From NCBI GenBank assembly GCA_010094025.1, contig ML991789.1, forward strand, positions 310,001 to 374,000: DNA of 64,000 nt, in the 5' to 3' direction. Shown here in pieces: positions 11,752 through 25,417 of this stretch (positions are counted from its first letter, which is position 1; every line of letters starts with the position of its first letter). Made by a program: the position numbers and the translations under genes. Under the pieces are notes generated by a model. It was not told the DNA's origin. It was given only the letters and a program-made list of their open reading frames with translations, and searched no databases. This stretch comes from Viridothelium virens (taxonomy: Eukaryota; Ascomycota; Dothideomycetes; Trypetheliales; Trypetheliaceae).

Positions 11752-13634
11752 TTAACGACTGTAAGCTAAAGCGTCACTGTTGATAAGTGCAATTCCTGCT
11801 TTCCTGAATGTATCCGGCTCCGGGTAGCTAGTTCGATTTGCATCCCATACCATGTTCATAGGGTTTGCAGTATCGTACCTCGGCCACGGTGCGACGCTAG
11901 AGCTATTCAATGCATATGAGTCCCGACCGGGCCAATTATTCGGCTCTTGATCGAAGATGAAGGAAGCCCAAGATTTGCTCATCAGACTTGCTAACTTAAA
12001 ATATGCTTCCGACTTGTTGGCGAACGGGTTGATTGTATATCCCAAGCCTTCAGTATTGTCAAATACGAAAGCGACCTCTTGGAAATGTGTTACCCCACTT
12101 GTCCACGGTACGCCAGTTGGAATAGCATTGAAGCGATAACAGTAGGCAGTGAGGTTGAACGTGGCCCACTGTTGGCACGTATAGCGCCGAGGAGCAATCA
12201 TGACTGCATCACCAAAATACGCCGAGGAGCGACGATACTCGGCTCCAAAGGGAGCGGGGAGTGTAATATTACCAAGCCCCTCATCCGCGCCTGGGATGCC
12301 AAGGGCGGGGATATCAGGGTAGGCATCGAGAAGTGCAGGCACGTAGGACTCAGGAATTGCGATTGAGCTAAGATTCGCGTCTGAAGGAAAGTTAGCGTTG
12401 TTATTGACATGTATCGAGACATTGCGTCGTACTTGTCATGAAGTTGATGAGATCTTGAGTTGTATACACGCCTGTGGGACCGAATGAAGTCCCCTCATCA
12501 GAGTTTGCTCCATCAATAATGGGGACCTTAACGAAGGAGCCGTCCTTGAGCTGCTCAGATCCATAGCGCTGATTGAGATCTCCATCAAGAAAAGGGTCCC
12601 AGCTATAGTCGGTATTGTTGAGAACGGCGTTGAGCGTAGCAAAGGGTACCTGGCGTAGACAGTCAAGACTGTCTGCCGCGTCTCCACATCCTGCGCTTGA
12701 AATAACATCATCATACTCGTCTTGGTAGTGGCTAACGTTATAAATGCTGTTGCTGCCAACCGGGTTCCCGCTTTCCATGATGGCTCCACGGAAAAGATTG
12801 TCATTGCGCCCATTGTAGAGTGTGATGTGGAATCCAACAGAGATAGCACCCGCTGACTCACCCCATATCGTAACCTTGCTGGAGTCACCTATTTACGAAG
12901 ATTCAATCAGACTTGCAACATTCAAAGCCAATTCATATGCTCACCGCCAAACCCTGCGATATTCTCCTGAATCCACTGCAGAGCCAAATTCTGGTCTCTG
13001 AGACCGATGTTGGTCTGACCGCTTGCTTGCACTTCTTCAGATGCAATGAAGCCAAAGGCCCCTAACCTATAGGCTATGGAGACACCAATGATAGGCTTCC
13101 CGATACTGACGGAGTTGTCGACGATGAACGATAGATTGTACCGACGGTCGGGGGTTCCCCCATCGTAGAAGCCTCCGCCATGAATCCACACACCAACAGG
13201 TAGCGATTCATTCTCATAGCCAGCTGGTCGGACGACGTTCAAGTACAAGCAATCTTCGGATTCCTCATAGCCAACCTGATCACCCTATCAAAGGACTAAG
13301 CATTTCCGAACACTGCTCAGGGAGCTTCATATGATTGGCTTACTCCATAGCCAATGCATTCCATGGCGTATAGCGTGGCTGGCCGTGTGTCTGTCCATGT
13401 TTCGTTCAAGGGCACAGGATTCCGAAACCGTAGATCTTGAAGTGGTGGCTGAGCAAAAGGGACTCCAAGAAAGAAGTCCTGATTGTAAGTTGAGCTGTGC
13501 GCTCCAACATAGGTTCCGTTCTTAGTGGTGGCCGTAGGCAGTCCCAAGCTCTGGCGGCGACGGAGCGCCGAAGGTGACGGAGAAGCAAGAGCAAGGGATG
13601 CAAGCCCCCAAAAAGACCAAATTGCGGACTTCAT
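11752..13634 (-). CDS. secreted type-B carboxylesterase/lipase
   Basis: An alpha/beta-hydrolase of the type-B carboxylesterase family, expected to hydrolyse ester or lipid substrates outside the cell. Four exons, 13344-13634, 12945-13284, 12433-12888 and 11752-12380, give 571 residues with all phases consistent. ATG 13634 opens a signal peptide (MKSAIWSFWGLASLALA). Family marks are LGVPFAQPP, SEDCLYLNVV and the oxyanion loop WIHGGGF. The nucleophile elbow is VTIWGESAGA (catalytic Ser), rebuilt across the third exon junction. The acid is the Glu of NSDEGTSFG and the His lies in THFQEVAFVF. Several NxS/T sites fit secretion. Native substrate cannot be inferred. It starts about 0.9 kb from the end of the next minus-strand gene and is probably transcribed alone. 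Confidence 0.93.
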
Positions 13635-14560
13635 CCTAGAGGGCACGACTTTAGGGATTTCAACTGAGCGCGGGGGAGTGTGGCCTGGTGCCAAAACGCT
13701 GAATGCGGCATGACGGGCAGGCCTTGATATATCTTGCGAGCGAGATCTTTTCGGGAATAAACTAGAGAATGAAGCATTGGATCTTTTCACGTCATGGGGC
13801 CCGAGAAAATCTCAAGGTTCAGTACGTGCTTCTTCATGTGGGGAGAAGATTCCTAGGTAGGAAAGAAGCCGATTGTGGAGAACGCCGCGGGGTAAAGGAG
13901 AGATCGGCAAGGAGACATTGGAGAGAACGGTGAGAAGGTGGAAAGCAACGGCTAACACCCCATTAACGTATGTACCGAATATCCAGAGAGCAGTGGAAAT
14001 TTATTTACCCGGAGAGGACATTTCGAGAGGGAAGTCGAAGGTTCTCGGGAAGAGTCTCGTCAAGAGGAGTCTATGACGTAGTTTGGGTTACGACTTAAAT
14101 GACGTTGTCCGTCTGGCGATTCTTAATGTATTCTGATTTTGTAACTGAGCGAGGTGCACTTAAGGATAGGATTTTGAGTCTTATCATATTTGAGGCAAGT
14201 GAATAGATGTACTGGGGATTAGCTCCTGTTGTAGGTCGGAGGCGCTGTACGAACGAGGTCAGCGTAATCGAGCAATCGCCTTCAGCTCCTCTCTCCAGAG
14301 GATAGCCTTCCAAAACGAGGCTTTTCTCAATACGATAACGTTTGAACACGGCGGCCACCGTGCGTTGAAACTACTAAGACGACCTTTTGCCGTGCAACTC
14401 GGTTATCCATGCACCCTAGGCTGCAAGTAACTGCACCATCCTTGCTAAATGAAAGGAACCAAGGTACTCTACATAGAGTTCGATACTCTAGCAAAGCCGT
14501 GGCATTCACCGTCGTAGGGAACCGCCATGTATAAAACACAAATGCAGATGCTTAACAAGA
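13635..14560. other. intergenic region upstream of the carboxylesterase gene
   Basis: It holds the promoter of the carboxylesterase gene and probably the 3' UTR of the next minus-strand gene. Open frames at 14095-14358 and 14327-14539 lack any recognisable domain. Confidence 0.5.
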
Positions 14561-15418
14561 TCAAATTGCTATGGCCAAACCCACGATACCAGCCATTAGC
14601 GCACCCGTAATGCCCACGCCAGCCTTGTTTTCGCCCGCAGAATTGCTCGGTTTCGCACTCGTGCTCACGCTCGGGTTTGCACTGGCAGTAGTTGATGTGC
14701 TGGAAAGCTTCTCTTGCCCTGCCGTAACAACGATTGGTACCATAGAAATCGCCGTCGGAGCGATTTGAGTCACCTGAGGGCCTGACGCGGACGATGGAGA
14801 AGTTGATCCAGCCGTTGTCGCGACCTGCGCACTAGTAGTGGCTGGTCCCACCGAAACTGATGGTAGATCGGTACTAATGGTGCAGGTAGCGGACACAGTA
14901 CCCACAACATCGCAGTGGGATTCGACCGCTCCCCCAAGACTCTGATAAACCCCTTGGGTGGTAGTGACGAAGCCAACTGGAGCCGTATACTCGACAGTCC
15001 TAGTTGCCGTACCAAAGGTGCCTTCAGTGACGACGATGGTCTGGTCGCCCCAGTCGGTCATGGCGCATTGAGCGGCGGAGACTGAGGGCGAAGAGGGAGT
15101 CTGGCGCCGATACAGGAGACGCTTGGGAGCGCGCACAGCAGGTGTCGCCTGAGGACACGAGAGCCCCATAGTGGTATCACCCCCAACAACATTAATAATA
15201 GAGGCATAGAGGGAGCCAGGCTGGTTCGGAAAGAAGATGATAGAAGTGGTCAGGGCCGAAGCAGAAGATGAAGGAGAAGATAACAGAGAAGAGGAGGAGG
15301 AGGAGAAGGATGATGATGGTGATGGTGATGATAGTGATGGAGTCAACGGGGCAGAGGATGAAGATTGACCTAGTATAGGTAAAGAGAAAAGAGCAGTGAG
15401 AGCTAATATAGTATACAT
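14561..15418 (-). CDS. Ser/Thr-rich GPI-anchored cell-surface protein, function unknown
   Basis: A single exon of 285 residues from ATG 15418, chosen because it opens a signal peptide (MYTILALTALFSLPILG); the frame stays open upstream to 15640 without such a leader. A poly-Ser tract follows (codons around 15240-15350, mostly Ser with Pro). A compact middle domain then carries a few cysteines, including MGLSCPQ, AAQCAMTDWGDQ and SHCDVVGTVSATC. A second Ser/Thr-rich stalk leads to a hydrophobic C-terminus (GITGALMAGIVGLAIAI) behind SAGEN, typical of GPI addition. The pattern fits fungal wall glycoproteins. I do not recognise the middle domain. A dibasic KRLLYRRQ segment near residue 102 could be a Kex2-type cut. 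Confidence 0.8.
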   Translation of the reverse strand: MYTILALTALFSLPILGQSSSSAPLTPSLSSPSPSSSFSSSSSSLLSSPSSSASALTTSIIFFPNQPGSLYASIINVVGGDTTMGLSCPQATPAVRAPKRLLYRRQTPSSPSVSAAQCAMTDWGDQTIVVTEGTFGTATRTVEYTAPVGFVTTTQGVYQSLGGAVESHCDVVGTVSATCTISTDLPSVSVGPATTSAQVATTAGSTSPSSASGPQVTQIAPTAISMVPIVVTAGQEKLSSTSTTASANPSVSTSAKPSNSAGENKAGVGITGALMAGIVGLAIAI

Positions 15419-16484
15419 ATCGTAAAAGCGGGAGAATGTGTCTGATGATAAGCCAAGACAAAAGAAACGTGACAACCCAAATTGACGCTCTAAGGTATCC
15501 GATACTTGCAGCCACTTCGGAGGAGCTATAGAACATGCCATCATCCACACTCTTATATACGATTTCCCAGAGGAAATCGCACCGAGCGATGGGTAAGAAA
15601 GGCTCAAGGTCCCCTGCGCCTTGTAGAGTATCTGCATCATCCACCATGGACCAAAGCACGAACACAGCCATCGAGGACATGAGTGTCAGAACAGTCTGAC
15701 AGATGACTGGATACCTAAGGCGAGTTATCCATAAATAAGCTTCCCGATGCCACTCGATCATTCCCTTCCCTTGAGGTACCTACAAGTGGATGATTTTTAC
15801 GCTATTGAAGCCCTCAGCCGTGCTAAGACGGAGGAATTACTGCAACGCTTCTTATGTAATTAGCGGTCCCTGCGTTTACGTCCTGGCTGGCCCTTATCTG
15901 AGCACTGGCTCGCAGCTGAAACACTAGCTCCACCCTTTTACACAGCAGACTTTGCCAGCAATTCGACTGCCGGCCTACTTCTCTTCATGGAGCCTTCACA
16001 ATCAGGCTATACGTTGCCCACGTTGACTGATTACTGAGAATGTCTTGAGTCTCAAGACGAATCAACGAGTCCACCATTCAGGAGAATGCGCAAAAATCGT
16101 GTCATTTCCTGCCATTTCTGGATTGTCGTAGCTATCATGGCGTTACCTAATGTATAGTCTGATGTACACCGCATTCTCGAGGAATAGAAAGCCCAATATC
16201 AACCTTGTATCCTTTTTCTAACCCTTTTGACGCCAACTGGGAGGCCGTTTCTCACAGTCGAAGCTTCCTTGCGCCATTTTGGTGCCCTTCTTATCCGTCT
16301 ATCATGGTAGGTGCCGCCTTGGACACCATGCTCTTGAACGCCTGAGCCATTGCCATCCGCCTGAATGCGCCACAAAAATGAATGCATCGACAGTCGTCGC
16401 GAGTATCTATCGAGAAAGGCAAGCTCTGAGTTACCCGGGATCGTATCGCGATTGGGTGACTACCTTCTACTCGACTTTCAGACG
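15419..16484. other. intergenic region
   Basis: This stretch lies upstream of the Ser/Thr-rich GPI protein and downstream of the ubiquitin hydrolase. The frame continuing upstream of 15418 lacks a signal peptide and looks like 5' UTR. I see no other gene or RNA. Confidence 0.5.
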
Positions 16485-19400
16485 CTAGCGAGGACTATCG
16501 AGTTTGGGATCCGTCGGTTGGTCGTCTATGGGTATGTCCGAGTCATCCTCATCAAACTCTTCACCGTCAGAAAGGTCCACTATCTCCTCTTCGATCCAGC
16601 TTTCACGCGCGATGGTAACTAGCTCTATGAGAAAAATGCATTCGTTAGCATCTATCCCAAACATTTATTACTAGGGGACCATTAGTAAGACTCACTTTGC
16701 CACCAATTGCACAGGTCTTCATCACTGAAGCATTTATCTTCTGCCTGTATCCCTTCCATCTCCTTCAGATGCTCGGCTTGCTCGCCCTTTGTACCGAGGA
16801 GCTTGATTATCCATTGTGAGCAGCGCTCTAGTGTTTCTAACATGGGTAGAAAGAAACGCTTGTTCATCTGCTTCTGCTGCGCCCGTGTACAGGAGACGAG
16901 ACCGCAGTAGAACATTTTGCGTATAGTTTGGACTCGGACAATATCCTGGTCATTGGCCTTGGTATGCCCTCTTTTCGTTTTAGCAGCAGTGTTCGGTGCT
17001 GGGCTGTCTTCATCCTTCGTGCCATCGACGCCAGCTCCGCGCTTAGAAGCCAGGATATCACCTACGGGCAATGACGGTGGGTCGTGAGAGAAGATCAACA
17101 TCTCCAGTACCGCGAGGGTATTTTCTCGTGTTGTTGGATCTTCGTCACATCCCAGTAACGAAATGCCCCACGACGGAGCTGCGCCAATTATCAAATTGTA
17201 GAACGTGCCCGCTTGGGACGACTCTGCAATATCTCTTTCGGCTGGAGTGCCATCCATCCCTTGATCCAATCTCGTTTCTTCCGGAGTTGGCATTTGATAT
17301 TGTCTCAATGTTTTCCCTTGAGCTGTTGCGTCAATACGCTCGTTTCGTTGGCGACCTAGCTGTTCAAAGAACCACAAGTAGGCTCTTCCAGCCTCTCCCC
17401 CAGCTGTCTCGGACTCTTCAGAAATCTCCGAGATGATTTCGGATACCATGTCTTCACGTGGACACACACGGCAAAATGCCGTAGCTGCCACTACGTACCG
17501 TTGAATCATGGCCGATGAGGTTCTACGGACCAAGATCCTCAATGTATGATAGATTTCAGAAAGTAACCTAGCGTTTGGCTTCAACTGCTGAACAAGCATG
17601 GAAAGAAGACCTGCGGAAAGATTGGAATCACCCAACTCGGCGTTCCACTCATGCCATTCGCAGATGCGGGGGATGAAAGCCAAACAATCATCATTCTGGT
17701 AAGTTGACAAGAGAGCCCGCTCCTTCTTCGTGAGCCCGAACTTCTTGCTTTTGCTGTTGTAGCTCGTTATTTGATCCTCGTTTGTCTCGACAGAGCTAGC
17801 GTAGATATCTATGCAATTCAAAAGGTGGTAGATGAGTTGGATCAGGTTTTTGAATGGCGGCAATCTTTTGTCTCTCCGGTGAATAAGGCGTATCGCTGTT
17901 TCAAACTTTGAGCTGTGAGCGCCGTCAAGATCCCGCGTGAGAATGCACAGGCAGTTTCCGAGAAAGCCATAGTAGAAGAGCAACCCCGTTTCAAAATCGC
18001 CAATGTTCGCGAGCTTCAGAAAGAGTCCGAAAAAATCTTCCCACAGACGATCAATGGGACCGAGGTACGACAACTGCTCTGCTAACCCTTTGACAAACTT
18101 TGGAAAAGCTCCATCTTTCTGGAATGCAAGACTCGTACCGTCCGGCAAATGGGCAATGCCACCCATGCCGTAGAGCGTGGGATCTTTCTCACGAAGGTTG
18201 AGTAAGATGGTCTCGAAACGCTTTTGGACCCCGTATCGATGTTTTGATGAGTTACGGATCGTAAGGTTTAGTGCAATATCCGGATGTTCACCTAGAAAAG
18301 CTAATGCTTTGTAAGCGAGGAGTTCATTGGTGCAGGCCCATTCAACAAGGGCGTCCACCGTGTCATACAGCATGGGATTGTCTTTAGTGCGCGCAATGAT
18401 GCGATCGAGTGCCTTGAAGAGAAGTTCCATCGTCATATCCTCAAGCTCCAGGAGTTCTCCGCGTCCGTCACCCGTCCAGACTCGTACTTTTTCGACCAGT
18501 TGGCGAAGAAATATGGGAAAGTCTGGATCGAATAGACAGTAGCGTGTCAGATAGTATCGGTTCGCTGCCGCAATTTCGGTGCGGATAGGAATTGGAACTT
18601 GGACTTTTGTAGAAGGTGTCAACTGCATGCCGTCGCTCATTATCCTGGCCCCGCTGTCCAATCGTGAAGCACGTTCATAGAACAGCATATAGGCGCTAAA
18701 ACGTTTGTCGCCCTGATTGCCTTGCAGCAAGGGTCCACCAAAACAACTCGTGCCGATGAGGCCTGGATCGAAGTCCGTCACTGATGTGTCGTTAAATTCG
18801 AGCCAGGTTGGAGGCTCGCTTGGCGCTACCGAGCGTTCACGGATGAAGGAGTAGTAGTGGCCACTCTCGGCTGTTCCGTTATGAACAAGAATACCAGCCA
18901 GATCGAACAAATCTTCTGCCTTCGGAGCGTCGGGATTTGTGAGATCATCCAGCTTGTATGGACTCATGTCTATGCGTGCTGGGAATTCGAACTGATCGTT
19001 GACTTTATGGCGGACGAACTTTACCAGGTCGTAGTCGAAGCGTTTAAGATGAAGTATCAGACTGTCCGGGATTTCTTTGAGGCAGGTACGTTTGACTGCG
19101 TAGTCTGAATAGCGTCCACCCTCGCACTGAGTGCACTGATATTTGTTCTCTCCTTCCATAACATCACCCTCTACATATGCGCGTAGACTCTCTTCAAGAC
19201 TGCCCTTGCCACGCACTTCCAGTTGCAAGGCAGTGAAGTTCTCCATCTTCTCCGAGACGTGAGGGCAGTCTGAAGGTCGAATCTGTGTGACGTATGAGCC
19301 TCTGTAGAACTTTCGAAAATTCTCCTTGTCTTCAGTAAATAGAAGTTGCGACTCCCAAAGGTCAAACAGTTGTACGAAGAACTCGTCGACATCCATCTGC

Positions 19401-22400
19401 ACTGCAACGTCAATCGATTCCCCGTCTGCTCCAGTTATTGCATTGGCGAAGTCTGCCGAGCTAGCAAACTTTGCGTAGCTGTCCTGCATATTTGCAAATA
19501 GCCTTTGCGCCTCAGTTATAAGTGGTTGATCTTCTGGTGAAGTAACCCGTGCTGAGAGCATGAAGCGGCGGAAGTTAACGTTCATGAACAGCTGTGAAAG
19601 TAGAGAATTCATGTAGCAGGTATTCGACAGATTAGTAATACCGACGTAGCCGGTCACAGAGCGTATACCGTCAGAGCGATCTATCTGCCAGCCAGGGGAT
19701 TCTCTTGCGTTACCTGCGCACGTGAGCGAGTCGAACATGGCCTCTGGAATATACTTACCCATATCAAGAGCGTCCAAGGACATTTTGATGACGACAAGTA
19801 CAGTACCAATATCTGAACCTAGCGCCAAGACAAGTTTGTGTAATTCATGCCGCGTAGGTTCATCAAGAACGGGTATCTCAACGGTCGTACACTCTGTCAT
19901 ATTTTCCTCATTCATACTATTTGGACTGGAAACGCAAGGAAACAAGAGACCGCTGAATATCTCTGTTACAAGAGCGCTACGAGAGTTAGCCAGTTGAAGA
20001 GTTTGGAGGTTTTAAAGGAGGCCTTACGTGGAATCCAGCGGAGAACTGGAAGGATCATGAAGCTGGGCACACAGATTTAGAAGTCTTGTAAGACCAAACA
20101 GACCTTTGTCTACAATATCTCGAGCGATAATGTGATCTCCAGAGGCGATAGTCCCGGGCCCGTCTGACGCAGAGAGCTGAGTCCGTGGTTGGCCACAAAT
20201 TGATAGAAGTAAGGCGCTCCAGTCAGCGTAGAATGTCGACAGGGAATCTTCTGCAAGTAATCCATTTTCTCGACTGCGTTGGAATATGTGAAGAGCCATG
20301 TCGAAGAATTCCAGAGATTTTGTCTTGTACTGCATTGCTTCAGGAACAATGGGGTCAAGCAGGGGAAAATAACCTGCGGCAGCCATAACGTGAGTCAAGT
20401 GCGAGGGGCTACAGATGCGTTAGCAGAAGCCTAATCTAATAATGACTAACGTACGAGCAGCGTGGGTCCAGCAGGGAGAGTATCATTGATGCTACACTAC
20501 TTCGAACTTGCTGATCGTCATGCAACAGCAGCATTTTATGCACATCGACAAAATCCTCTCGGGCGCAGAAAATAGCCCATATGGAATGGTCATATGCTGC
20601 TGCTTGGAAGATCAGTTGTAAAGTTCGAGCAACCAATGCAGCCGTTTGGTTAGATGTAGACTGTATTCCTGCCGTGGAGGTGTCCCACAAGATACAGAAA
20701 AGACGGTCAATGAGAGTAGATGGGTCGGCAAAAAGGTTCTGATGGTCGATATCCATAGGTAATGCTGTCAGGATGCTTAGCCTATCATCAGATTGCTCGT
20801 CTGGAAGTCAAACCACGTACCACGAAGAAATTCGCAGAAGCACAGGATGGTCTCGAAGGTTAAGTTCCATTGCTGAGGAGTTGCAAGAGATTGATCACTG
20901 AGAGCACCATGCCTACATGCATCGTCCAAGAGATGGATTGAGTGTAGTAAGAAGGATAGGTGCAAAGTATCCTAGATCAGTTAGTGAATTTGTTCTGGTA
21001 GACCAATCCTGGCTTTACCTGATGGATCTGTTCATTCAGATGCAGTCTGAGGCACTGCAATAGATATAGCGTTTTATTAATTTTCCTGGACATGAAGATG
21101 TCTGCAGTTGTGGTCGAGCTAGAAGTGACTAGCTGTAACGCCATTCCATGTGGTTTGAAATAGCGCAGGAAGTCCAGTATCTACACAGGTCAGCCCCAAA
21201 AAAGGGAAGTCTAGCCTGAGTGGACTAACAAAATAGCTATAGTCATCGTTCGAGTCCATAAGCTGGTAGAGGGTATCGACGTGCTGCAAAAGCTCTCTCT
21301 CAAATGCAGAACCACCCATTGCAGTTGGTGGTGAACCCTGTGAAATTTGGCCGTCAGTCTTCTTGATAATCATGAGCAAGCCGCGAGAGGCGATTCCAGA
21401 TTCGCTAATAGTTATGTCACGATTCTTGTCCAGATCGATTTGCTGACCACCACAAATGAGTCTGTAGCTTGCAAATCCGGTCATATCGCTCAAACTCTGC
21501 CTTAGTTCGAAAAGACTATCTCGACCACATACTGTCAGAGCATCAATCTCAGATTGCTCATTTCCATCAAAGGTTTGATACTTCATCAAAATAGGTTCAC
21601 TAATTGGTTCGCTCGCGTTTGGTGTTTTCGATTTCGGGCTATTACGCGCTGGTGTAGGGCTTAGGTCTTTGTTGGCTCTAATACGCTGCAACATGACAGT
21701 GAGCAGCCGCAAGGTCCGTCGAATGCAAAGCTTAGCCTTTTCAGTCTCCCCGTCGGACAACTCAGCTGTTGGCACGGCACTCTCGATTTCTCTCGATCGA
21801 CCTGATGATTCAAGTGTATAACAGGCCCTTGTCAGTTGTTCGATGCATTTCTGAACCAAGGAAACATGCGTAAGCTCAAGAACGGGCCGAAGCCTAGCCT
21901 TAGCGTGCTCTGGAAGCAGATGCAATGTGACAAACAGATTCGTCGCCTCATTCTCGATTGAATTTGGCGGGACAGTAAGAATACAGTTCCAGAGTTGGTC
22001 TCTCAGAGGTACATGGACAGAGTCTGATTGTTGAGTATCCTCTTGAGAGTGGAACCTTGACTCATAGTTGGCAGCAGCCTCGAGGAATCGATAAGATGAG
22101 GGCGTGAAGGTTTCCGGGGAAAGACGAGGCAATTGGTGAATAAGACCTCGGTCAATGAAGGAACTAGGACGGCTGGCTTTTTCAGCGATCAGACGAAAGC
22201 ACTCCCAACCGCGGTCTCGAAAATCGTTATTCAGGGCTGCACACCCAACAAGATGGTTCCAAATAATGTCGTCAAGGTCGGTTGGGACCGATTCGGGTCG
22301 GTCCAGTACGAGATAGTGGAATAGTTCAATGTGACTATTAAAGTTATAGCCGAACAGCTCATCCGAGGGGACTCGCTCCTCGGATTTGATCAAGCGGCAG

Positions 22401-24885
22401 ATGCGCTCGATTACAACTAGGGATGCGTTGAGATGCTCGGTCAAATACGTTAAAGCCTCGACCGAGTACTCGCCCGTTATGGCCTGAATCAACGCCTGCG
22501 CACTGCCGGCAGATGTTGCGGAACCTACGTTGACGTCTTCGATGCAATTTTGAAGAATTTGGCATCGATCTTCGGATCTTGCGATACGGCAGTAGACAAA
22601 AGTGAAAGTGTCCAAACCGAAGCCTGCCATATCTCCCACCTCTACGGCAGGTGGGCTGAGAGCTTCGCGCAGAATTCGTAGGCCCAAGAAACTAGGGACG
22701 GAGGCTTTGGATGCGGCTTCTCCTCCTCCAGTTTCTAGCTTTTCTCGAACGCAGATAAGCAGGGAGTCTACCAGACGCCTTGATTCGACACCGAAACGCT
22801 CCACTGCAGAGAGCTGTAGCTTCGCGCAGATATGATGCAGTTGTGGCAGTGACAAATAGCTCAGCATGTTCCGAAGCATTAGCAGGGTAGCCGCTGCGAT
22901 TCGATAATCTTGATGACCACTTATAACATTCCAGATCAACTCTGTATGTGCCGTCGTATAGAAGTCCGTAACGGCGAGAAACCCGACAACATTGCTACAT
23001 CTTGATATCAATTGAGGATGTGAGTCCGGGCCGACCAGGTAGTCCAGAATTTGCTCTTCCAGTAGCGTCCGCGCAACACATTTCAAGCTATCGCAAGAAG
23101 GATCCATATCATAGCGATGCCAAATTGAGACAAGTTCGTGATGCATCATCTCTACACCAGTGATCCTCATATCCATTCGTCCCTTGCATAAAAAGCATTT
23201 CAACAGCTTAATCACCCATATACATTGAAGAAGGTCTCTGTCGAAATCGTCGGGCATCTGGGTGGGTTGGATGAATTTGTTGAACATGGATTTGCAGAGG
23301 TGCGGATCCAGTCGGGCAAGACCGCAAGGGAGGTATTCAACATACCGAATGAGTTCCTTGGAAAATTCCGCATCGAGGCTTGGAGACCTGGCCGGCTTTT
23401 CTACGGACGCGTGAAGCTCTTTTGAAATGCTTTCAAACATGTGATAGGCATGCGAGGCAAGGGAAACCCACGAATCTCGACGCTGCATAACTTCTTCTTC
23501 CCCTTGGCGATTAGAGACGACTCCAATGCTCACGAGATGCTGTATGATGCTTAGGCTATACTTCAAAGGGTCTCGTAGATTCGTGAAATGGTACATGGGG
23601 CCCAGCAATGTAGATGCCAGATGAACTAGATACTGAGCGCCGTCAGCCTCAGGTTCCACAAAGGCATGAGCAGCCTCAAGTATGATCGATTGATCAGGTA
23701 GACTGGTCCATAGGGTGGCTTCTCCTGGGTCTAACGGCATCTGCATAGTGTACATAGAACCCTTGTAGAAAGAAATGTCCTCCTTTCGCGGTCGAAAGGC
23801 GTGGTTGAAAGCTACCAAATACGGCACAGAAAGTATTGACGGTGGTCGCGAGGCTCTTGGTGATACGGATGACACATTTTGGATATCCAGAGAGATGAGC
23901 CGGGAGAAGATCACAGCAAGACGGCTGAACAGGTTGGCCAAAAGGGTACCAACGTGCTGTCTGGTCCATCGTGTATCAAAGGGTAACCTTGACATGATTA
24001 GTCTGGACATCGAAAAATAATACTAGGATACTTACTGCCTGGAAAGAAGATGTAGCATCACAGTGGCCAGATTCCTCCAGAGTTCCCACGTAGATGAGTA
24101 AAGGTGCATCCATTCAGCCTTATCGTTTCTCGAGTGCCGCAGGTGGCGACTCAGCCACCGCTCGAGCTGTTCTATGGATGCATAATCCAGCGATCGCGCT
24201 TAGTGTAAGCGTCAGTCAAGTCTGTAATAGCGTACAAATGATACAACATACCCTTTAGACAGTGTTCTGCCAGCCCAAGTGTGGCTTGTATGGGACCACC
24301 CCGAGATGATGAGATTGGAAAAGTTTGGAGGAGTTCAAGCACAGCATCCTCCTCAAAAGTCAGAATGGAGTCGGTGCGCGTATGGATTGCATCATCTGAG
24401 TCGTCCAAAACCTCTTCAATGAGTGGACTTTCAGCGGTGAGGTCTATATGTGAGCCCAATTGCATCGTCTCGGGTGTCTCTCTATCATCTTCGTTCACTA
24501 TCTGCATAGGAGAGGGCGATGGCGACGGTTGTGCGGGAGTATGGAGGGTATTCTCAATATTAGGGGGACAAGGAACGACCGCAGTCTGAGCCGAATTCTG
24601 GTTTGGCGAGTGTACGCGAGCGTCCGCCGGTGTTTCGACAGTAGATGGTGGTGAAGGAGGGAGCTTGGATCCGTGAGCTGAGGAAGGCGCGTCTTTGTCG
24701 CAGATAGCTTGGGTTGGGGAGGAAATTGCTCGGTCAGCGGACATGGTTCGCGAGCCGCTGTCGAGACGAGGACGTTTTCGACAATGAGAGAGGTCACGAT
24801 CTTCCATTGAGTCCGCCCCAGCGCGAGAGGGACTAGAAGGTGCGGCGGCGCAAAGAGAACGATCGGGAGCGTTAGACGAAGCCAT
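16485..24885 (-). CDS. giant ubiquitin carboxyl-terminal hydrolase (USP/UBP family, USP9X/USP24-like)
   Basis: A cysteine protease that removes ubiquitin. Nine exons: 24252-24885, 24036-24198, 21230-23987, 21019-21180, 20821-20971, 20455-20764, 20028-20408, 16696-19952 and 16485-16624. Every phase closes and the product is about 2,651 residues. The catalytic USP domain sits in exon 8. The Cys box is GITNLSNTCYMNSLLSQLF (Cys about residue 1632), the zinc-ribbon pair is YQCTQCEGG, and the His box is GILVHNGTAESGHYYSF (His about 1885) followed by WLEFNDTSV. Long helical flanks on both sides and a ubiquitin-like stretch before the catalytic core (YQTFDGNEQSE onward) match the very large fungal USP9X/24 relatives. 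The N-terminus is low-complexity with a basic KRPRLDS patch; the C-terminus is acidic. The exon 8 acceptor could instead be at 19925, which would remove nine residues. Confidence 0.92.
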
Positions 24886-25385
24886 CAGGACATGATGAGC
24901 ACGGAGGGCGAAGGGAGAGGGTAGGTAGGTAGTAAAATCAGGCGAAGGTGCGAGGCCACACGCGTTGCAGAGGTAGGCGGGGCGGAGTGAGGGTGGGATG
25001 AAGATGCAGACGCGGTTGTGGGTGAGGATGTGGACGAGGTGTCAGACGCGTCTTCACGCCATAGTTTGATTTTGTGAGGAGAACCAGCATGCTTGGCTTC
25101 CGCACTCATATGTCTTTTTGCGCATGCAATTCTAAAAATTCTGAAGCAACCTTCAGATCGTGGTGGCGTGGGTGAGATACCTACAGTGGGGTGCTCTAGG
25201 CTCCGACATGTTGCCTGGGTACCTACAGGGATTTCTGCTCTAGAGTAGTCCTCCCAGGGAGCTATGGCCAATGGCGTCACTTGCTTGCCAAGCTTTGTGT
25301 GACCTTGATTAGGTATGGCCATCCTGCTTAGATTAAACACCTTATTATACCCCTACCTTACCCTGCCCTGCCCTTTATCTTAGCA

Positions 25386-25417
25386 CCTACCTAGCACGCC
25401 GTTCACGCCTAGGTAGG
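25386..25417. repeat. inverted repeat CCTACCTAG/CTAGGTAGG
   Basis: Two perfect 9-bp arms are separated by 14 bp, about 0.5 kb upstream of the USP start codon. It belongs to the CTAGGTAG word family found throughout the intergenic DNA of this window. Confidence 0.75.

Noticed and set aside
14095-14358. 87-codon minus-strand frame between the carboxylesterase and the GPI protein
   Set aside because: No homology or leader and no supporting splice sites.
24886-25340. 151-codon minus-strand frame just upstream of the giant USP gene
   Set aside because: Composition is low-complexity, no domain is visible, and it ends exactly at the USP start region; it is best read as promoter and 5' UTR.
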